DNA of 64,000 nt. Source: Sialis fuliginosa. Lineage: Eukaryota; Arthropoda; Insecta; Megaloptera; Sialidae. Every line of letters starts with the position of its first letter. Position 1 is the stretch's first letter. Of the stretch, positions 13,111 to 25,759 are shown piece after piece. The stretch lies in the NCBI GenBank assembly GCA_961205875.1, contig OY540820.1, forward strand, positions 8,370,001 through 8,434,000, written 5' to 3'. The notes beneath the pieces were generated by a model. It saw nothing but the letters and a program-made list of their open reading frames with translations, was not told the DNA's origin and made no database searches. A program made the translations under genes and the position numbers.

Positions 13111-14132
13111 ACAGTTGGGAACTTTAGGAAGAAAATAATTGTGAGCATCATTGAAAACAAAATGTTTCGGAATTGTCGAAGAAACATTAGTTTCATAAAA
13201 AGGTAAAATTATTTATAAAAGGATTTTAATTTATAAAAGAAAGATAAAAAACCTTCGCCCTATTCTGTACATAAATTGCAAATATCAAAATTCACTCATG
13301 CTCAGAATTTTAAAAATTATAATTCTGTATTTAAAAGTAGAAAATGCGTATTTATGTCGTAATTATTTTTTGTTAAAAAACTTGCTGGACTCATATTTTA
13401 AGTTTTAAGATCCATTTTTCGGTAAATTGAAATTTCTATGAAACAAATTCATTCAATTTTCATCAGTTTTCAATATATGATAATAATGACAGCTCCACTT
13501 TTATAGTTGGGGACTTTTATATTCTATTGAAAGGGTATTTCAGAATATTTACACCAAAAACGAGCAATGTTTTTTATTCATAACAATAATTAATATTAGG
13601 TTGAATTTTAACTAGAAATACATGTCAGAATTTCAATAGTATTTATTTAATTAGGAAATAGAAAATCTAGAAAAATTCTTTCTGAGAAAATTTTTAAACA
13701 AAATAATTACGTATTTTTTTGGCAAAATCACTAAATATACATACAAGCACACTAAAAATAAATTCAAAATATTCTATACGATTTCTACAAAGTTTGTCGT
13801 GAGGAAAAATTTTTCGCCTCGAGCGTCATTTTAACGCGAAAATGATACCAAAGTAGGGCGCCGACAAGCGTGAAATTTATGCCAACTTTGTCAGATAAAA
13901 AATCACTCAATCATGTCACATGTGATGTTATCCAGTGTAATAAAGTACACACATGAGGGAGAACTTTAAAACTCACAATCAGTTTAAATTTTATAATAAT
14001 AAAATAAGTAGATACCTATTAGTAATATAATCTTTTAAATCTAAATATATAGTTTTCTTGTTGTTGTTTATAGTTTTTATCAAGGCGTCGAATAAATGTA
14101 AGAAATAATCAAAATACAATGTGGGATACAAC

Positions 14133-14294
14133 CAGGCGCGGATCAAGATTTACAATTTAGGGAGGTCATGGACTGTGACATGGACAAAAAAGTTATTTTA
14201 GTGTATTTAATGAACATTTTTCTATTTAATTTGTTTAATTTTTTTAGATTTTGGGGGGGTTTTGTCCCCCATGACCCCCCTGGATCCGCGCTTG
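14133..14294. mobile_element. hAT MITE, 162 bp, TSD GATACAAC
   Basis: Ends CAGGCGCGGATC and GATCCGCGCTTG with a perfect 8-bp duplication GATACAAC at 14125-14132 and 14295-14302. The interior contains CATGACCCCCCTG and GTCATGG stretches but no ORF. Confidence 0.88.
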
Positions 14295-15866
14295 GATACA
14301 ACTCAGGAAAAATATGATATCAAAATATATATTGTAGGTATTTAAAATACCAGTCAAGTAAATCAAAAATCGTATAAGAATAATAAAATACAAGTTATTC
14401 TTTCTTGGTACAGTTTAAGGTTATTAGTAGTGATTCTGCATCAAGACATCTCGGGACTTTTTTCCCGTATTTTCACTGTCTCGAGTCCCGGGAGTTTTTT
14501 GTTAAAAGTCCTGGAACTTGAAAAATTTAAAAAAATTTAAAAAATGTGCGTAATACATACATTGTACATTTTATTTTTGAAAAAAAAATTCTTATAGTAG
14601 AGAACCATTTTCATTTAAAAAAAGAAAATACTAAATGAGTTTAAGATTTTCCAATCAACTGAAGAACAGACGTAAAAATTGATGCACCTTATTTTCAAGA
14701 TGGCGAAAAAACAGCATCTTTCCCTATCTTGGAAACTGAGTTTTAGACTCACGACCGACCCCCCCAATGAACCGCCCCCCCCCCCCCCCAAAATCGCTGC
14801 CTACCCAAAATGCACGGTTAAATGACGCTTTGACTGTACTACAGAAAATATAATAATTTTAATAGAGGGTTGTATAAAAACATAGGTACTACTACAATGT
14901 ATACAAATGCTATGTACTACAAATGCTATGTTTTACTTACTTTAAGCCAACATTAACCTGTGTGAATGAACATGTGTTACGTAACGTGACGCCACATGAA
15001 AGTGTGTGTGTGTGTGTGTCTGTAACGCACTTTAATTGTTACAGAGTTAATTATATAGTAATTTGTTTAGTAGACACGCATCTACAGGGGTTACAGAATT
15101 GTGTTTTGTATGGTATATGAATTGTAAATATTTAATTGCAGTTTAATTTTTTTTATTGACAGTGCATTTTTGTATTATAGTTAATAGGTAATGACTATAA
15201 TGTTCTATAAAAGAAGTTACCGTAAGGAAGAATGACACTGTAATGGGTAAAAAAAATTATAATATTTTCTTAAAGTACATACACAGAGTCGGCCTTAACA
15301 AGTCTGGTGCCCTGGGCGAAATTTATTTGTCCGCCCTCTCTCCTAAAAAATTGTTCAAAAATCACCGAAAATGTCAATTTATTATTTAACTTTAAAACTA
15401 TCAAATGCCCTAAGACTGTCGAGACCTCCGTCCCTAATTTATTAATAAATTAAAATTGATAAATTAACAAATAAATTGAATAGTTAATATCTCAGCTTAT
15501 GTTAGCGCGATCCTACAGACTCCAATTTTTTTTTAAATATAGCTTGCACTATTAATTTTAAAACTATCAAATGTCCTAAGACCGTCATGAAGCCTTATTA
15601 GTTAAGATATTTTGTCCTTCTGGTTGCAGCATAACTCAAAAACTGCTAAATCACTTGGGAAATATGAATAATTTTGAAAAATCCATATTTGTCGAAATAA
15701 ATATAAACTACGCCAAAAAATTATGTGAAATGATAAATATTATATATTATATTTTTAAATTAACTTACAATAGAAGTAAAATATTTAATGATTTTAGTGA
15801 AGGGGGTTAAATGCTAAACAAAGAGTTAATGATGTTTTTATTTAAATAAGTCATCGCTAATTGTAA

Positions 15867-15896
15867 AAGTGGTGAATAATATTTATTCACCACTTT
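15867..15896. repeat. Perfect 30-bp palindrome
   Basis: AAAGTGGTGAATA and TATTCACCACTTT face each other with a few A/T bases between. No neighbouring gene uses it as a terminator. Possibly the core of an old MITE. Confidence 0.6.
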
Positions 15897-16222
15897 CTGG
15901 GGTAGAAACTTGAACCGTGTAAATCTGTCATATGTAGTTATTTACCTATGGATCTCCCCTAGACATATATGTGTATTTATTTAGTATTCAGTATGTTAGT
16001 TTTGATCAACATGAATATGAATTTAGATGTTATTCGAAACTGAAGCATTTATATAGTACATGTTTTTAATTAAAATTTATATGGGACATTCCACGTGAAG
16101 CGGATATAAGCGACGGTCAAAAATTGTGTTGATAAAAATTATTTTTTGGGAGCTTAAATTGTAGTTTAAAGAGAGTGAACTTTCGAATACCGATGTGTTT
16201 TTTTATGATTTATTATAGGGGA

Positions 16223-16390
16223 CAGGGCCGAACTACCACTTGGGTAGTGTCCCGAGACCCCCGAGGTTCTCGAAAATGTTACACTTATTACAAATTTTGA
16301 TTGTAATGACCTTTTTTTTTCGTTGCCAACTTGAATTTTATTCATGAAAATAAACTTAGAAGGTCTCTTCTTACTGTAGTTATGGCCCTG
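16223..16390. mobile_element. hAT MITE, 168 bp, TSD ATAGGGGA
   Basis: Ends CAGGGCCGAACTAC and GTAGTTATGGCCCTG, with perfect duplication ATAGGGGA at 16215-16222 and 16391-16398. The same family appears at 49627-49784 (shared GGCCCTG end and GACCTTTTTTTTCGTTGC interior). Confidence 0.88.
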
Positions 16391-16775
16391 ATAGGGGATC
16401 AAAATTTAAGCCGAAATATTTAAAATTTTGTATAATAAAATATATAATTTTTATAAGTTTCACATGTATTCTTTGACTGATTAGAAACAATTTAAAAATG
16501 CTATTTGCAATTTTTGAGAATTTTATTTTTATTTTGATTTTAAATTTAATTTTTTAAGCTTTTCTTATAAAAAGAATCAGCCAAAAATACAAAAAAATAT
16601 TTTTTACATTTTTCTGGTATTTTTTAGTTCGGCAGTTTTTTTTTAAAGAAAAAATACGAATAATTATAAAACCATATATTTTTAATTCTTGGACTAACCA
16701 ACCACTTTTACAGTAATAGTGCATAGCATTGGCCATCTAAATTCTACACTGTGATATACTTGATAGACTTATAAA

Positions 16776-17197
16776 TAAAGTGACCAGAATTCTTAAACCC
16801 TGATGCGGGACACCCCCACATACACATACGACAAAAATAATTTTAACAAAAATAAAATTTGACTACAATTATTTTCTATAAAAATTTAAATAACACAAGT
16901 TTTTTTTATTTTTTTTGCAGTTGGCAGAAAATCTGAAGACCTTTTTTTTTTAGTCATCAAATTGAAATTCAATTCTTAATTACTTTCTAAGTAAACATGA
17001 TACTAAAAAAAAAGCAAATTAAAATGAGCATTTCCTTCCCCTATCTAAATTAAATTTTGTAAAATGCACAATCATGTATAATATAATATTATAAATGTCT
17101 AATGAATGAGGGACATTTTCCGGGACAATTTGTGATGCGGGACAGACTACTCAAATGCGGGACTGTCCCGCACAATCCGGGACGTCTGGTCACTTTA
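16776..17197. mobile_element. hAT-type element, 422 bp, TSD CTTATAAA
   Basis: Termini TAAAGTGACCAG and CTGGTCACTTTA with perfect 8-bp duplication CTTATAAA at 16768-16775 and 17198-17205. Subterminal repeats of ATGCGGGAC occur near both ends (three near the right end), as is usual for transposase-binding sites. No ORF. Confidence 0.87.
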
Positions 17198-17544
17198 CTT
17201 ATAAAGAATATTGAATCATTTAAATTTCATTAAAAAATCAAGTAATATGTACTTATTGTACTTACTAGTATTTGCATTGTGTATTAGATATTATAGATAT
17301 ATAACATTGGTATCGATTTCGAAAGGGATATATTATTATAAAACATATTGTATTAGTTATTAAGCATGTCCAGCTATAATCAATCATTCCGCGGACCCAG
17401 CTGACGCGACTCCCGACGCATATTATCTCATCAAATATGCAGCAGGTGCAACAATCACAGGCATTGATTTGATATAGAATCAAACGAACGTATTCTTAAT
17501 TGATTATGTAATGTTTACATCGGTTGGATTAAAAATAAACCGGA

Positions 17545-17919
17545 CAAATAGGTATTGAGCACGCACATGATAGGGTTCCGTAACCATTCTCGATAACATT
17601 CTCTTTCGAGAGATTAATTACATTTCTACATTATAAAATAAAAATAAATTTCTAATTAAAAATTAAAAAGCTACATTCTGAATTTTTTTCAGATTTTTTG
17701 CATCGATAATTAAGAAATTAGAGGGACACTTATAGAAGAAACTATATATATCATGACTGAAGTGTTAAAATCGCAATTTTTTTGGGGTGAATGAAAAAAA
17801 ATGAGTACACATTTCAGTCTATGGAAGGGGGTCAAAAAATTATTTTTCAAATACCTCAGTATTTCTATTTTTGGGTCATCAATCTATGTTCGTATACCAA
17901 ATTTCATCTTACTAGATAT
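17545..17919 (+). repeat. GGGTTCCGTA dispersed repeat, truncated
   Basis: Shares ACGCACATGATAGGGTTCCG, GCTACATTCTGAATT, TTTCAGTCTATG and CGTATACCAAATTTCAT with the fuller copy at 40722-41215. It stops exactly where MITE copy C begins, so that MITE probably inserted into it. Confidence 0.65.
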
Positions 17920-18475
17920 AAGGTAATTGTATCAGTTATGGCCGCTATAAGTGCAGGTTTTCGGTTTTTTTCGATTAATGAACTTGTTTTTTTGTAATTG
18001 AAATTAACTCATGTTACTAATAAAACATGTAACTCTTTATTTAATCAATTTAATTACCAAAGTCGGCAAATATAGTTTGTTTTTTAAATTATAGCCTTTT
18101 ATTTTGTTTATGTTTTTTCTCCAATAATGGCAAAGGTAAAACCAGTAATGAGCACGGCTAATGATTACAAAATGATAAGTACTATGACACAAAAGATATA
18201 AAAGAAAGAATCGTCAAATTTGAAACAATGTAAAGCAGTTGCTATGATAATATAATAATTAATAAATAAACTATAGGTATCTACTAATAATTAGTTTAAA
18301 TATCCACCATTTTGACACATATTGGCCGATTGTCATCAAATCACGCTGTAAGACAGTTATTAATGTATATAGATTAATATTCAGAAATGGCAGTAATCAA
18401 ATATCAACACATATTTACATTTTATTAAAAATTTGCCATTACTGAGGTCCTAGCCAAGACTGGTGCCACTACCTT
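17920..18475 (+). mobile_element. AAGGTA-family MITE copy C, full length
   Basis: 556 bp from AAGGTAATTGTATCAGTTAT to GACTGGTGCCACTACCTT. The length is within one base of copies D and E. The family consensus terminus is AAGGTA-TGGCACCAGT, inverted at the other end. Bordered by AT on both sides. Confidence 0.88.
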
Positions 18476-19003
18476 ATATAATTTTTTAATAAAATATATT
18501 ATTCTAAAATTGACAGTTCCCGAGTTATTTTTCTCCCAAAAAGTTATTTTCTCCATACATTGCCTGTGAGCCCCTAGAAAATAAAATAAATTAAAATAAG
18601 TAAAAAATTCGAAAACATTATTAGATTTATAAAAAAAATGTTTGGTGCGCTCCTGTATGTTATATAAATGAAGATTGCGTTGAACAAATACCCTTTAATG
18701 CAATATCAATCGACTGACAAATGATAAATTTACATATTATTACTCTACACTGAAGGGTGTTGATTTTTTATGAAATATTACAGTCATCGTTCGATCATTA
18801 TTTTTTTCGCGTCTTGCAGTTTTGGGATATAATAATCGTATAATTATTTTGAATAATTTTATTCAATATGAATTTCATCTAATATACAGCAGGGGTAAAT
18901 CAGTACCTTTGCTTATATACACATTTTAAAATTGAGTTGAGAAATATATTTATTTGATTAGAAATTTTCGTATTCTTATTTGAAAATATATTTCTTTTGA
19001 AAC

Positions 19004-19108
19004 GAAAAGTTTGTTATAACAAAACGTCCGCTAAATTCCTTAAAAGGTCCAGTTGGATCATCTTCTTTTAAATAACTTACCGGACGTTTTGTTATAACAA
19101 ACTTTTCA
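19004..19108. repeat. 105-bp inverted repeat
   Basis: Arms GAAAAGTTTGTTATAACAAA and TTTGTTATAACAAACTTTTC, extending inward to ACGTCCG/CGGACGT, around a ~50-bp loop. A small foldback element or an old MITE. Confidence 0.65.
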
Positions 19109-19262
19109 TTAATGTTTCCTGTCAGTTAAAAGAAGAAGAATATGTATCATAATCCAATTTTAGATGAAAAAAATTGTCATAGACAGCAAAATACAACATT
19201 ACCTCTCAATTAATTTTATTGATATGCTTATACCGTTAATTTTAAGGATTAAAATAAAACTA

Positions 19263-19819
19263 AAGATGTACTGGCACCAGTGTTGGATATGACCCCAGTA
19301 ATGGCTATTTTTTAATTAAATGTACTGAATTAGAAATATTTGTTGATATTTGATTACTACCATTTCTGAATATTAATCTATATATACATTTAACTGTCTT
19401 ACAGCGTGATTTGATGACAATCGGCCAATAGGTTTCAAAATGGTAGACATTTAAACTAATTATTAGTATAATTTATTTATTAATTATTATATTATCTATC
19501 GTAACAAATGCTTTACATTGTTTCAAATTTGACGATTCCTTCTTTTATATCTTTTCTGTCGTAGTACTTATCATTTTGTAATCATAAGCAAGTGTCCATC
19601 ACTGCGTGCTCAATACTGGTTTTACTTTATCCATTACTGGAGAAAAAACATAAACAAAATAAAAGGCTATAATTTAAAAAACAAACTATATTTGATTAAA
19701 TAAAGAGTTATTTGTTTTATTAGTAACATGAGTTCATGATAATTACAAAAAAGAAGCCCGTCAATCACAAAAATAGTATACCTTGCTCTTATATCGGCCA
19801 TAACTAGTGCCAGTACCTT
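19263..19819 (-). mobile_element. AAGGTA-family MITE copy D, full length
   Basis: 557 bp, inverted relative to copies C and E. The left end here (GTACTGGCACCAGTGTTGG) is slightly decayed; the right end CTAGTGCCAGTACCTT is intact. Contains the family's ATATTCAGAAATGGTAG and AATCGTCAAATTTG blocks inverted. Confidence 0.88.
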
Positions 19820-21380
19820 ATCATTTTATAAGGAGAACAAACGTGGAACTTTGTTTTAAAATATAAATTAAATCAAATCTTTCAAATATTGATCTTTTCT
19901 TTGCCTATAAAAAAATCTGAAACGATCACATAGCTTTTCGTATCTTCGATATTGCGAGGAAGCAAAATTAAAAGATGTTTAAAATTTTAAATCATACAAA
20001 ATTAGTTTTATTTATAATTTCTCTTAGAATTACTTCAAACAAAAAATAAAAAAAAGTTTCTGTTGTAATATTTAGTTAAATATATTGTATGTGTACTTAA
20101 TTAATTTTTTTAAATCTTCTGCATGTTTTTGTTTTCTTTTGGGCGTTAATGGGTTAAAATATATTCACATAAAAACTGAAAATCATAAATTAATTGAAGA
20201 ACACCATAAAAACAATAAATTATACCATAACTCTGCAATATTTAACCCTTGTGAATCGTTCAACAATAAACAGGTGTTAGCCGGATATGTTTTGATTTTG
20301 GGGTCAGTTTTTTATGCCATATGTCAAGCCCTCGGTAAGGGTTGTTGTGCAAACATACGCACGAATGACGTCACGCAGGACATATGTGAGTGTGTGTCCA
20401 CTTTGTAACTACCAATTAGCAACAATTATACGCCTGTTGACGTATCAGATTTTATTACATTTGGTGTTTCAGATATGTGACTTTATGGTGGACTGAATTT
20501 GATCAATTTTTAGATAAAATACTTAGCATTTTTTTATCAATTTTATAATTTTCTTGATTAGGTATCATTACATTTAACATATTATGAAATTAATGTTCTA
20601 TCTTACCTTATCTGTACTCCTCTTTTTTAGTTTATTTTTTATTATCATTTTAAATACTTACTCTTTATGAACCATTAAAGTCAGAAAAAATGTATAAATT
20701 GTAAAACAAGACAAGGGTATAGAAGCAAATGTGCCGTTGTCACTTTTTATTATAAATTATATGTAATATTAATGAAATATTCTATTAAAACTAGTTCAAC
20801 TTTTTTATGATACTATATTTAAGGGTTTAGGAGTTTTAATTATTTGGATTTTATTATAAATTGGACTATATAAGGTAACTATTGACAATTCATTTATCGC
20901 TCTGCGATTGTTATAGTTTCGGAATTATGAAATCTCAAAATGTGACATATATTTTCGTTGCATTCGTGCTCTCGAGGTTACCCCCTAGTACCACTGGGAA
21001 AAATGTAGTTCTACGTCAAAATTTAAATGAAAAAAAAATTCAAAATTAGATCAACAAATCAAAAATAAAAAATTAACAAATGAATTCTGATATAAGAAAA
21101 AATATATAACATAATATTCTTACCCCGTGCCCTTTCCACCCTTACAATAATAATTTTCAAAACAAGAATACAAATTAAAATTAACATTTAAACTGTTTTA
21201 TTATGAACAATTTAAATAATTTTGAATAATATGTTGAAAATTTAAAACACTACCCAACATCTCCACCATCTTAAAAGGAAACGTTTATGTTTTTCTATTA
21301 AAATATAACATTATTTCACGTTTGATTACATAAATAAATGTGAATTAAGAACAAAAACAAATTAATCTGCAGTTACTCAC

Positions 21381-21690
21381 CTCTCAGGTAAAAAAAAATA
21401 CACACACTAAAATTTGAACAAAATTTACACGTCAAAAATTCACCACCAACTTGAAGATTCTATACATTAGAAAACCACATATCCATTATTTAAGGGTCGC
21501 AGTGAGCTTTGAAAGTCATGACTCCGTGACCACACCCCCGATCATAAACCACCGTTGCGATTGGATAGCGCGGTGTCCCCATGCCCGTATCGGGTTACAG
21601 GAACACCGGGTCGCGGCAATCATTGGCCGGGGCGTGACCGGCTGTGACGTCACACTCGAGCTTTCATCATTCCCAGGGGTGGAAGGTTAA
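21381..21690 (-). promoter_or_regulatory. Candidate distal promoter and 5' exon of Hr83
   Basis: A GC-rich block in AT-rich surroundings. Read on the minus strand it holds TGACGTCA (21645-21652, a CRE), two CCAAT sequences (near 21621 and 21559), then TTAAATAA near 21490 in the place of a TATA box. It ends in a strong splice donor GAG|GTGAGTAA at 21381/21380. The order and orientation suit a minus-strand promoter with a short untranslated exon. Hr83 is the next minus-strand gene and its ATG exon begins at an acceptor. The link across ~9.9 kb is inference. Confidence 0.4.
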
Positions 21691-21910
21691 TTGAGCAAAT
21701 TGTGGTTTGAGGCCGCGTATGATGATTTTGTGACAATTTGTGTGTTATTGTTTGCAAATACAGAAGGCTCTGGTTATTGCCATTATGTTATAGATACTGC
21801 CATGGTAAACACAAATGTGGTATCTGACAATATTGTCAAAATTAAGTTAAGCACAAAATGGCATTATTTATATCTTCCTGCGTCTTATTAGTGTTAAATA
21901 TGGTTTATAT

Positions 21911-22467
21911 AAGGTACTGGCACCAGTTATAGTCGCTATAAGAGCGAGATTTACTGTTTTTGTGATTGACAGGCTTCTTTTTTGTAATTCTCATCAACTC
22001 ATGTTACTAATAAAACAAGTAACTCTTTATTTAATCAATTTAATTACCAAAGTCTGCAAATATAGTTTGTTTTTTTAAATTATAGCCTTTTATTTTGTTT
22101 ATGTTTTTTCTCCAGTAATGAGTACGCAGTGATGGACACTTGCTAATGATTACAAAATGATAAGTATTACGACACAAAAGTTATAAAAGAAAGAATCGTC
22201 AAATTTGAAACAATGTAGTACCTAAAGAAGTTGCTATGATAATATAATAATTAATAAATAAATTATACTAATAATTAGTTTAAATGTCCACCATTTTGAT
22301 ACCTATTGGCCGATTATCGTCAAATCACGCTGTAAGACAGTTAAATGTATATAGATTAATATTCAGAAATAGTAGTATTAAAATATCAACAAATTTTTCT
22401 AATTCAGTACATTTAATTAAAAAATAGCGATTAATGGGGTCATATCCAAGACTGGTTCCAATACCTT
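21911..22467 (+). mobile_element. AAGGTA-family MITE copy E, full length
   Basis: 557 bp from AAGGTACTGGCACCAGTTAT to GACTGGTTCCAATACCTT. Same orientation as copy C. No ORF. Confidence 0.88.
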
Positions 22468-23029
22468 ATAAATAATTTATTACACCATTGAAAAATGATA
22501 AATTAATAATTATAAATAGAACCGATACATAGAAACAAAAATCTAAAAATTCATTACATTATAATCTTACCATAATCAAAATGAGAAACTCTGATATTTC
22601 TTGCAGTTTGCAACAAATTAAACGTATTCATTAATATTAAAATAATCGTTAACTATTTAGTCAAATTTAATTGGGAAATTTATCCACGTGTGGCATGAAA
22701 TTAATTTACAAAAATATTTACTTTCTTTAGATTAAGGTTTCGGAATTAATCGTAATAACGTTGATAAAAAATATTCAATCAATCAATTGATGCATAGAAA
22801 TATATAATTGTGTTTAATATTTTCATCATATTATTTTTTAATTAGTTTTTTATTGTATCGAATGTTTACAAGTTAGATTACAGCGTTTCTAAAACTATGG
22901 GTCGAAAGATTTTGCTTTCTCGCAATATTGAAGATATGAGAAACTTTGTGATCGTTTTATAGAATGAGACAAAAAAAATTTTCTCCTATTTCAAAATTTT
23001 AAATTGATCATTCCGTTTTTGAACAAGAC
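22468..23029. other. Gene-free stretch
   Basis: No gene seen. A fragment at 22905-22990 (CTCGCAATATTGAAGATATG and following) recurs inverted near 19905-19960, so it is dispersed repeat DNA. Confidence 0.45.
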
Positions 23030-24386
23030 TAGGGGTGTACCGTAACTGGAATTTTCGATTCCGGCCGGAACCGGAATCACCGGAATTCATAAAAAAAGAA
23101 CGGAATTTTTTTAATGAACATTTTATTTTAATTATGATAATAATTAAAACAATATATATATGGTTTTTTACATAGATTATTATCTTAAATTAATATTTTA
23201 TATAATATTTCTTAAATAGGAGAAGCGTAGAGTCCTACATTAGGTAGGTATATTATAAAAAAGAGATCGATTGTTTTAAATTGTTTGCATATCATACGTT
23301 CTTCTTGATCGAATCTAATTACATTTCTAGTGTCAAATTATAAATGTGATAAATCACAAACCGTATTTAGACATATTCACAATAGAGAAGATTGTATACA
23401 TTTTTACAGATAAAAGAATGCCTACTACTCGAAATAAAAGCACCAATGCATTACTATTATAGTGCATGTATCATTAACAATACTGCATTATCTTAATACT
23501 ATTAGCTAAGTTCAGATAGTTTTTGAAGAAAACATATTTAGGACTACAGTATTATTATAAAATTCAGAACAAGTCTTATTTTTACACCAAAACAATTGGA
23601 AATTTAAAAAATCTTTGATATATACAGAAAGAATCATATTAGGTGGAACAAACTTGAACAATTTATTAAGAAAAAAATTCATATAAACATGTGTCCGGAA
23701 AATCTTCGTGAGGGAGCTACAAACTCTCAAAGATTTTGTCTCAAATTAGTTTTTATTTAATATTTTGAGAACCCATTGTGATACAGTACTTTTTGACACC
23801 CGGTTTAATATTATACGTGTTATTGATGTCCAGTATCAACCAATGATTATTTAGACCAGGGATAAATGGGGCCAGTTCGACCAGTGGGCCCATTGAGTTA
23901 TATCTAGTTTTTTTTGTTCTTAATTTTTTCCTAAAAATCAGTTTTTCTCCATGTGGCCGTCCGCCGCCCCTTCTGAACTGGAACCCAGAGCAGTTACCCA
24001 GCCTCCCTCCCTTAAGCCAGCATTGCTGTTATACATTAACAAAATAAGCAACGAATTTTAATAAATATAAAAATTTTAAACATCAAGTATTCTTTTTTCC
24101 AAAGCTTACTTGACTTTTTAATATTGCACTTCAGTGATTGTTGTAGTTTTGGCTGACGCCTCGACTAACAAAAATATTTTAGTTTTCCATGGCAATTGTG
24201 ATTTTTATTCAATAATTAATAAAATGCGTTGTATCTTTGTTATGAGTTGTTTTATTATCGAAAATACGAAAAGCTTTGTGATAATTTTTTAATGAAAAAT
24301 TGTTCTACGATTTCAAAATATTCACTCGATCTCTCTTTTTATAAATCGTGAATTCTACTCGGACCGGAATTTTGGTACACCCCCAA
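23030..24386. mobile_element. hAT-type element, ~1.36 kb, degraded
   Basis: Left end TAGGGGTGTACC, right end GGTACACCCCCA, with CCGGCCGGAACCGG-like subterminal sequence as in 12138-12473. Flanks AACAAGAC and GTCAAGAC agree at six of eight positions, an eroded duplication. The interior has only A/T-rich sequence and a copy of the GGGAGCTAC repeat (23690-23735). No transposase recognised. Confidence 0.65.
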
Positions 24387-24401
24387 GTCAAGACAAACAT
24401 T

Positions 24402-24600
24402 TTTCGTTCCGTGTCTGTCTGTCTGTGTATGTGTGTGTATGTCCTCTGAATCCTTGTCACACGCATAACTCATGAACCACTGAACAAATATTAATGAAAC
24501 TCTTTTGGATGGTTGAGTCTGGCTTGAGGAGGGTCCCATTTCAAAATCATCAAAATCGTGTATAAGGGAGAGGGGTGACATCCCAAAATATTTATTTTTT
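24402..24600. repeat. GTCTGTCTGTCTGTG dispersed repeat
   Basis: Starts with a GTCTGTCTGTCTGTGTATGT run and continues CACACGCATAACTCATGAAC, then GAAACTCTTTTGGATGG. The style is that of LINE-tail repeats in insects. No second full copy in the window. Confidence 0.4.
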
Positions 24601-24965
24601 CAAGATATCTAAAAAATGACAAATGTTACGTGAAAATGTTATATAACATTTTTTGTAGAGCATTAAATTTTCTATAATATATCATTGGTTTGTTGTAAAA
24701 TATTCCCTTTACAAAAATTTATCTCAATTTGCTTTAAAAAATCGACCGAGAGGGAATTGAAAGTTACATACTTGAAAATACAAAAATTCCATTAAAAAAT
24801 TCAGTATTGTAACTGAATTGTTGAAAGTTTGCATTTTTTCACGGACACACTATATAAAATAATTTAATTTTACAAGGATTATAGTTGGAAAAAGGTTTTC
24901 AGCTACTGCCACACCAAAATACAAGAATAAATTTCCAAAATAAACCCAAAATAATTTTTTTAAAT

Positions 24966-25303
24966 AACGTTAACATTTTCTCTTATTTACTGTTCAACAT
25001 TTTTAAAATATTGTACCTCCTGAATAGGAATAAAATAAAATAGAAATAAAGCATATTTTCATTAATAAATGACATTTTTAGAATATACTTTTTTTGTCCG
25101 AATTTAATCCAATCTCGTTTTATAACGTTAATTTTTTTCTCATTTACACCTCACATTTTTGAAAATATTGTACCTTCTGATTAGGAATTAAAAAATAAAG
25201 TAAAAATAAAGCATATTTCCATTAATAAATGACATTTTTAGAATATATTTTTTTTGTCTGAATTTTCAATCGAGTCCGAATTTAATCCAATCTCGTTTCA
25301 GCG
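24966..25303. repeat. Two tandem copies of a ~170-bp unit
   Basis: Each unit contains AACGTTAA, TATTGTACC, AATAAAGCATATTT, TTAATAAATGACATTTTTAG and ends GAATTTAATCCAATCTCGTT. The copies differ by small indels. The array stops just before the TATA-containing segment at 25376. Confidence 0.7.
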
Positions 25304-25375
25304 TGCAGCTCTTTTAACAAATCGATAAAAAGGAGACCTAATCGCCTTCATACAAAACCACACGAAACAATAAGA

Positions 25376-25415
25376 TATAAAAGCCCAGAACAACCTCTAT
25401 TATTTACAGTCGATA
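25376..25415 (+). promoter_or_regulatory. Candidate TATA core promoter, plus strand
   Basis: TATAAAAG at 25376-25383 is followed ~30 bases on by an ACAGT initiator-like sequence (25406-25410), the spacing of a classical core promoter. The DNA downstream to 25640 is less AT-rich than average and includes a C-rich CACCCCCACCCCACTCC run. No gene or exon was recognised downstream, so it may drive a non-coding RNA, belong to a transposon, or be chance. Confidence 0.3.
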
Positions 25416-25759
25416 ATACAAGCACTTCTCTTCAACGCCATTGAATCTCTCTGCAAGAATCGCGTCGCGACGCCGATCGTGTCACAGATAATGGGGTTCT
25501 CGTGTCAAACTATCAACGGTGTGTTGTCGTACACCCCCACCCCACTCCACCCACCTTACCCACCCACACAGCCACGTCCGGGATCTGGTGCTGTTTTGTT
25601 CCCACAAGACATTGATCGAGAAAAATTCGTGTTGTGTAATTGTGAAGAATTTCTGAGATCTTAGTAGGTTAGTAGGGACATCCATACTAATTTTATAAAT
25701 GGCAAAGTAACTCTGTATCTCATCTGTCTGTCTGTTACCTTTTCAGGGCTAACGTCACT

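Larger units (their letters stand above)
11479..21380. other. Gene-free interval, probable first intron of Hr83
   Basis: No coding sequence recognised on either strand. The content is mostly transposons, listed separately. The stretches 13110-14130, 14303-16214 and 18476-19003 show no feature beyond A/T runs, poly-C near 14775, and short repeats. Near 15288 a CAGAGTCGGCCTTAA sequence with GCCCTGGGCGAAA looks like a lone hAT end. If the promoter at 21.4 kb belongs to Hr83, this is its first intron. Confidence 0.45.

Noticed and set aside
20085-20408. 107-codon plus-strand ORF as a small secreted or membrane protein
   Set aside because: No known domain, low-complexity A/T-rich start, no splice or promoter support beyond a chance TGACGTCA at 20366-20373 inside the frame.
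20320-20460. Second CRE-containing block (TGACGTCA at 20366, GTGAGTGTG after it) as a promoter
   Set aside because: It lacks the CCAAT, TATA-like and donor arrangement seen at 21.4 kb. The evidence is one motif plus simple sequence.
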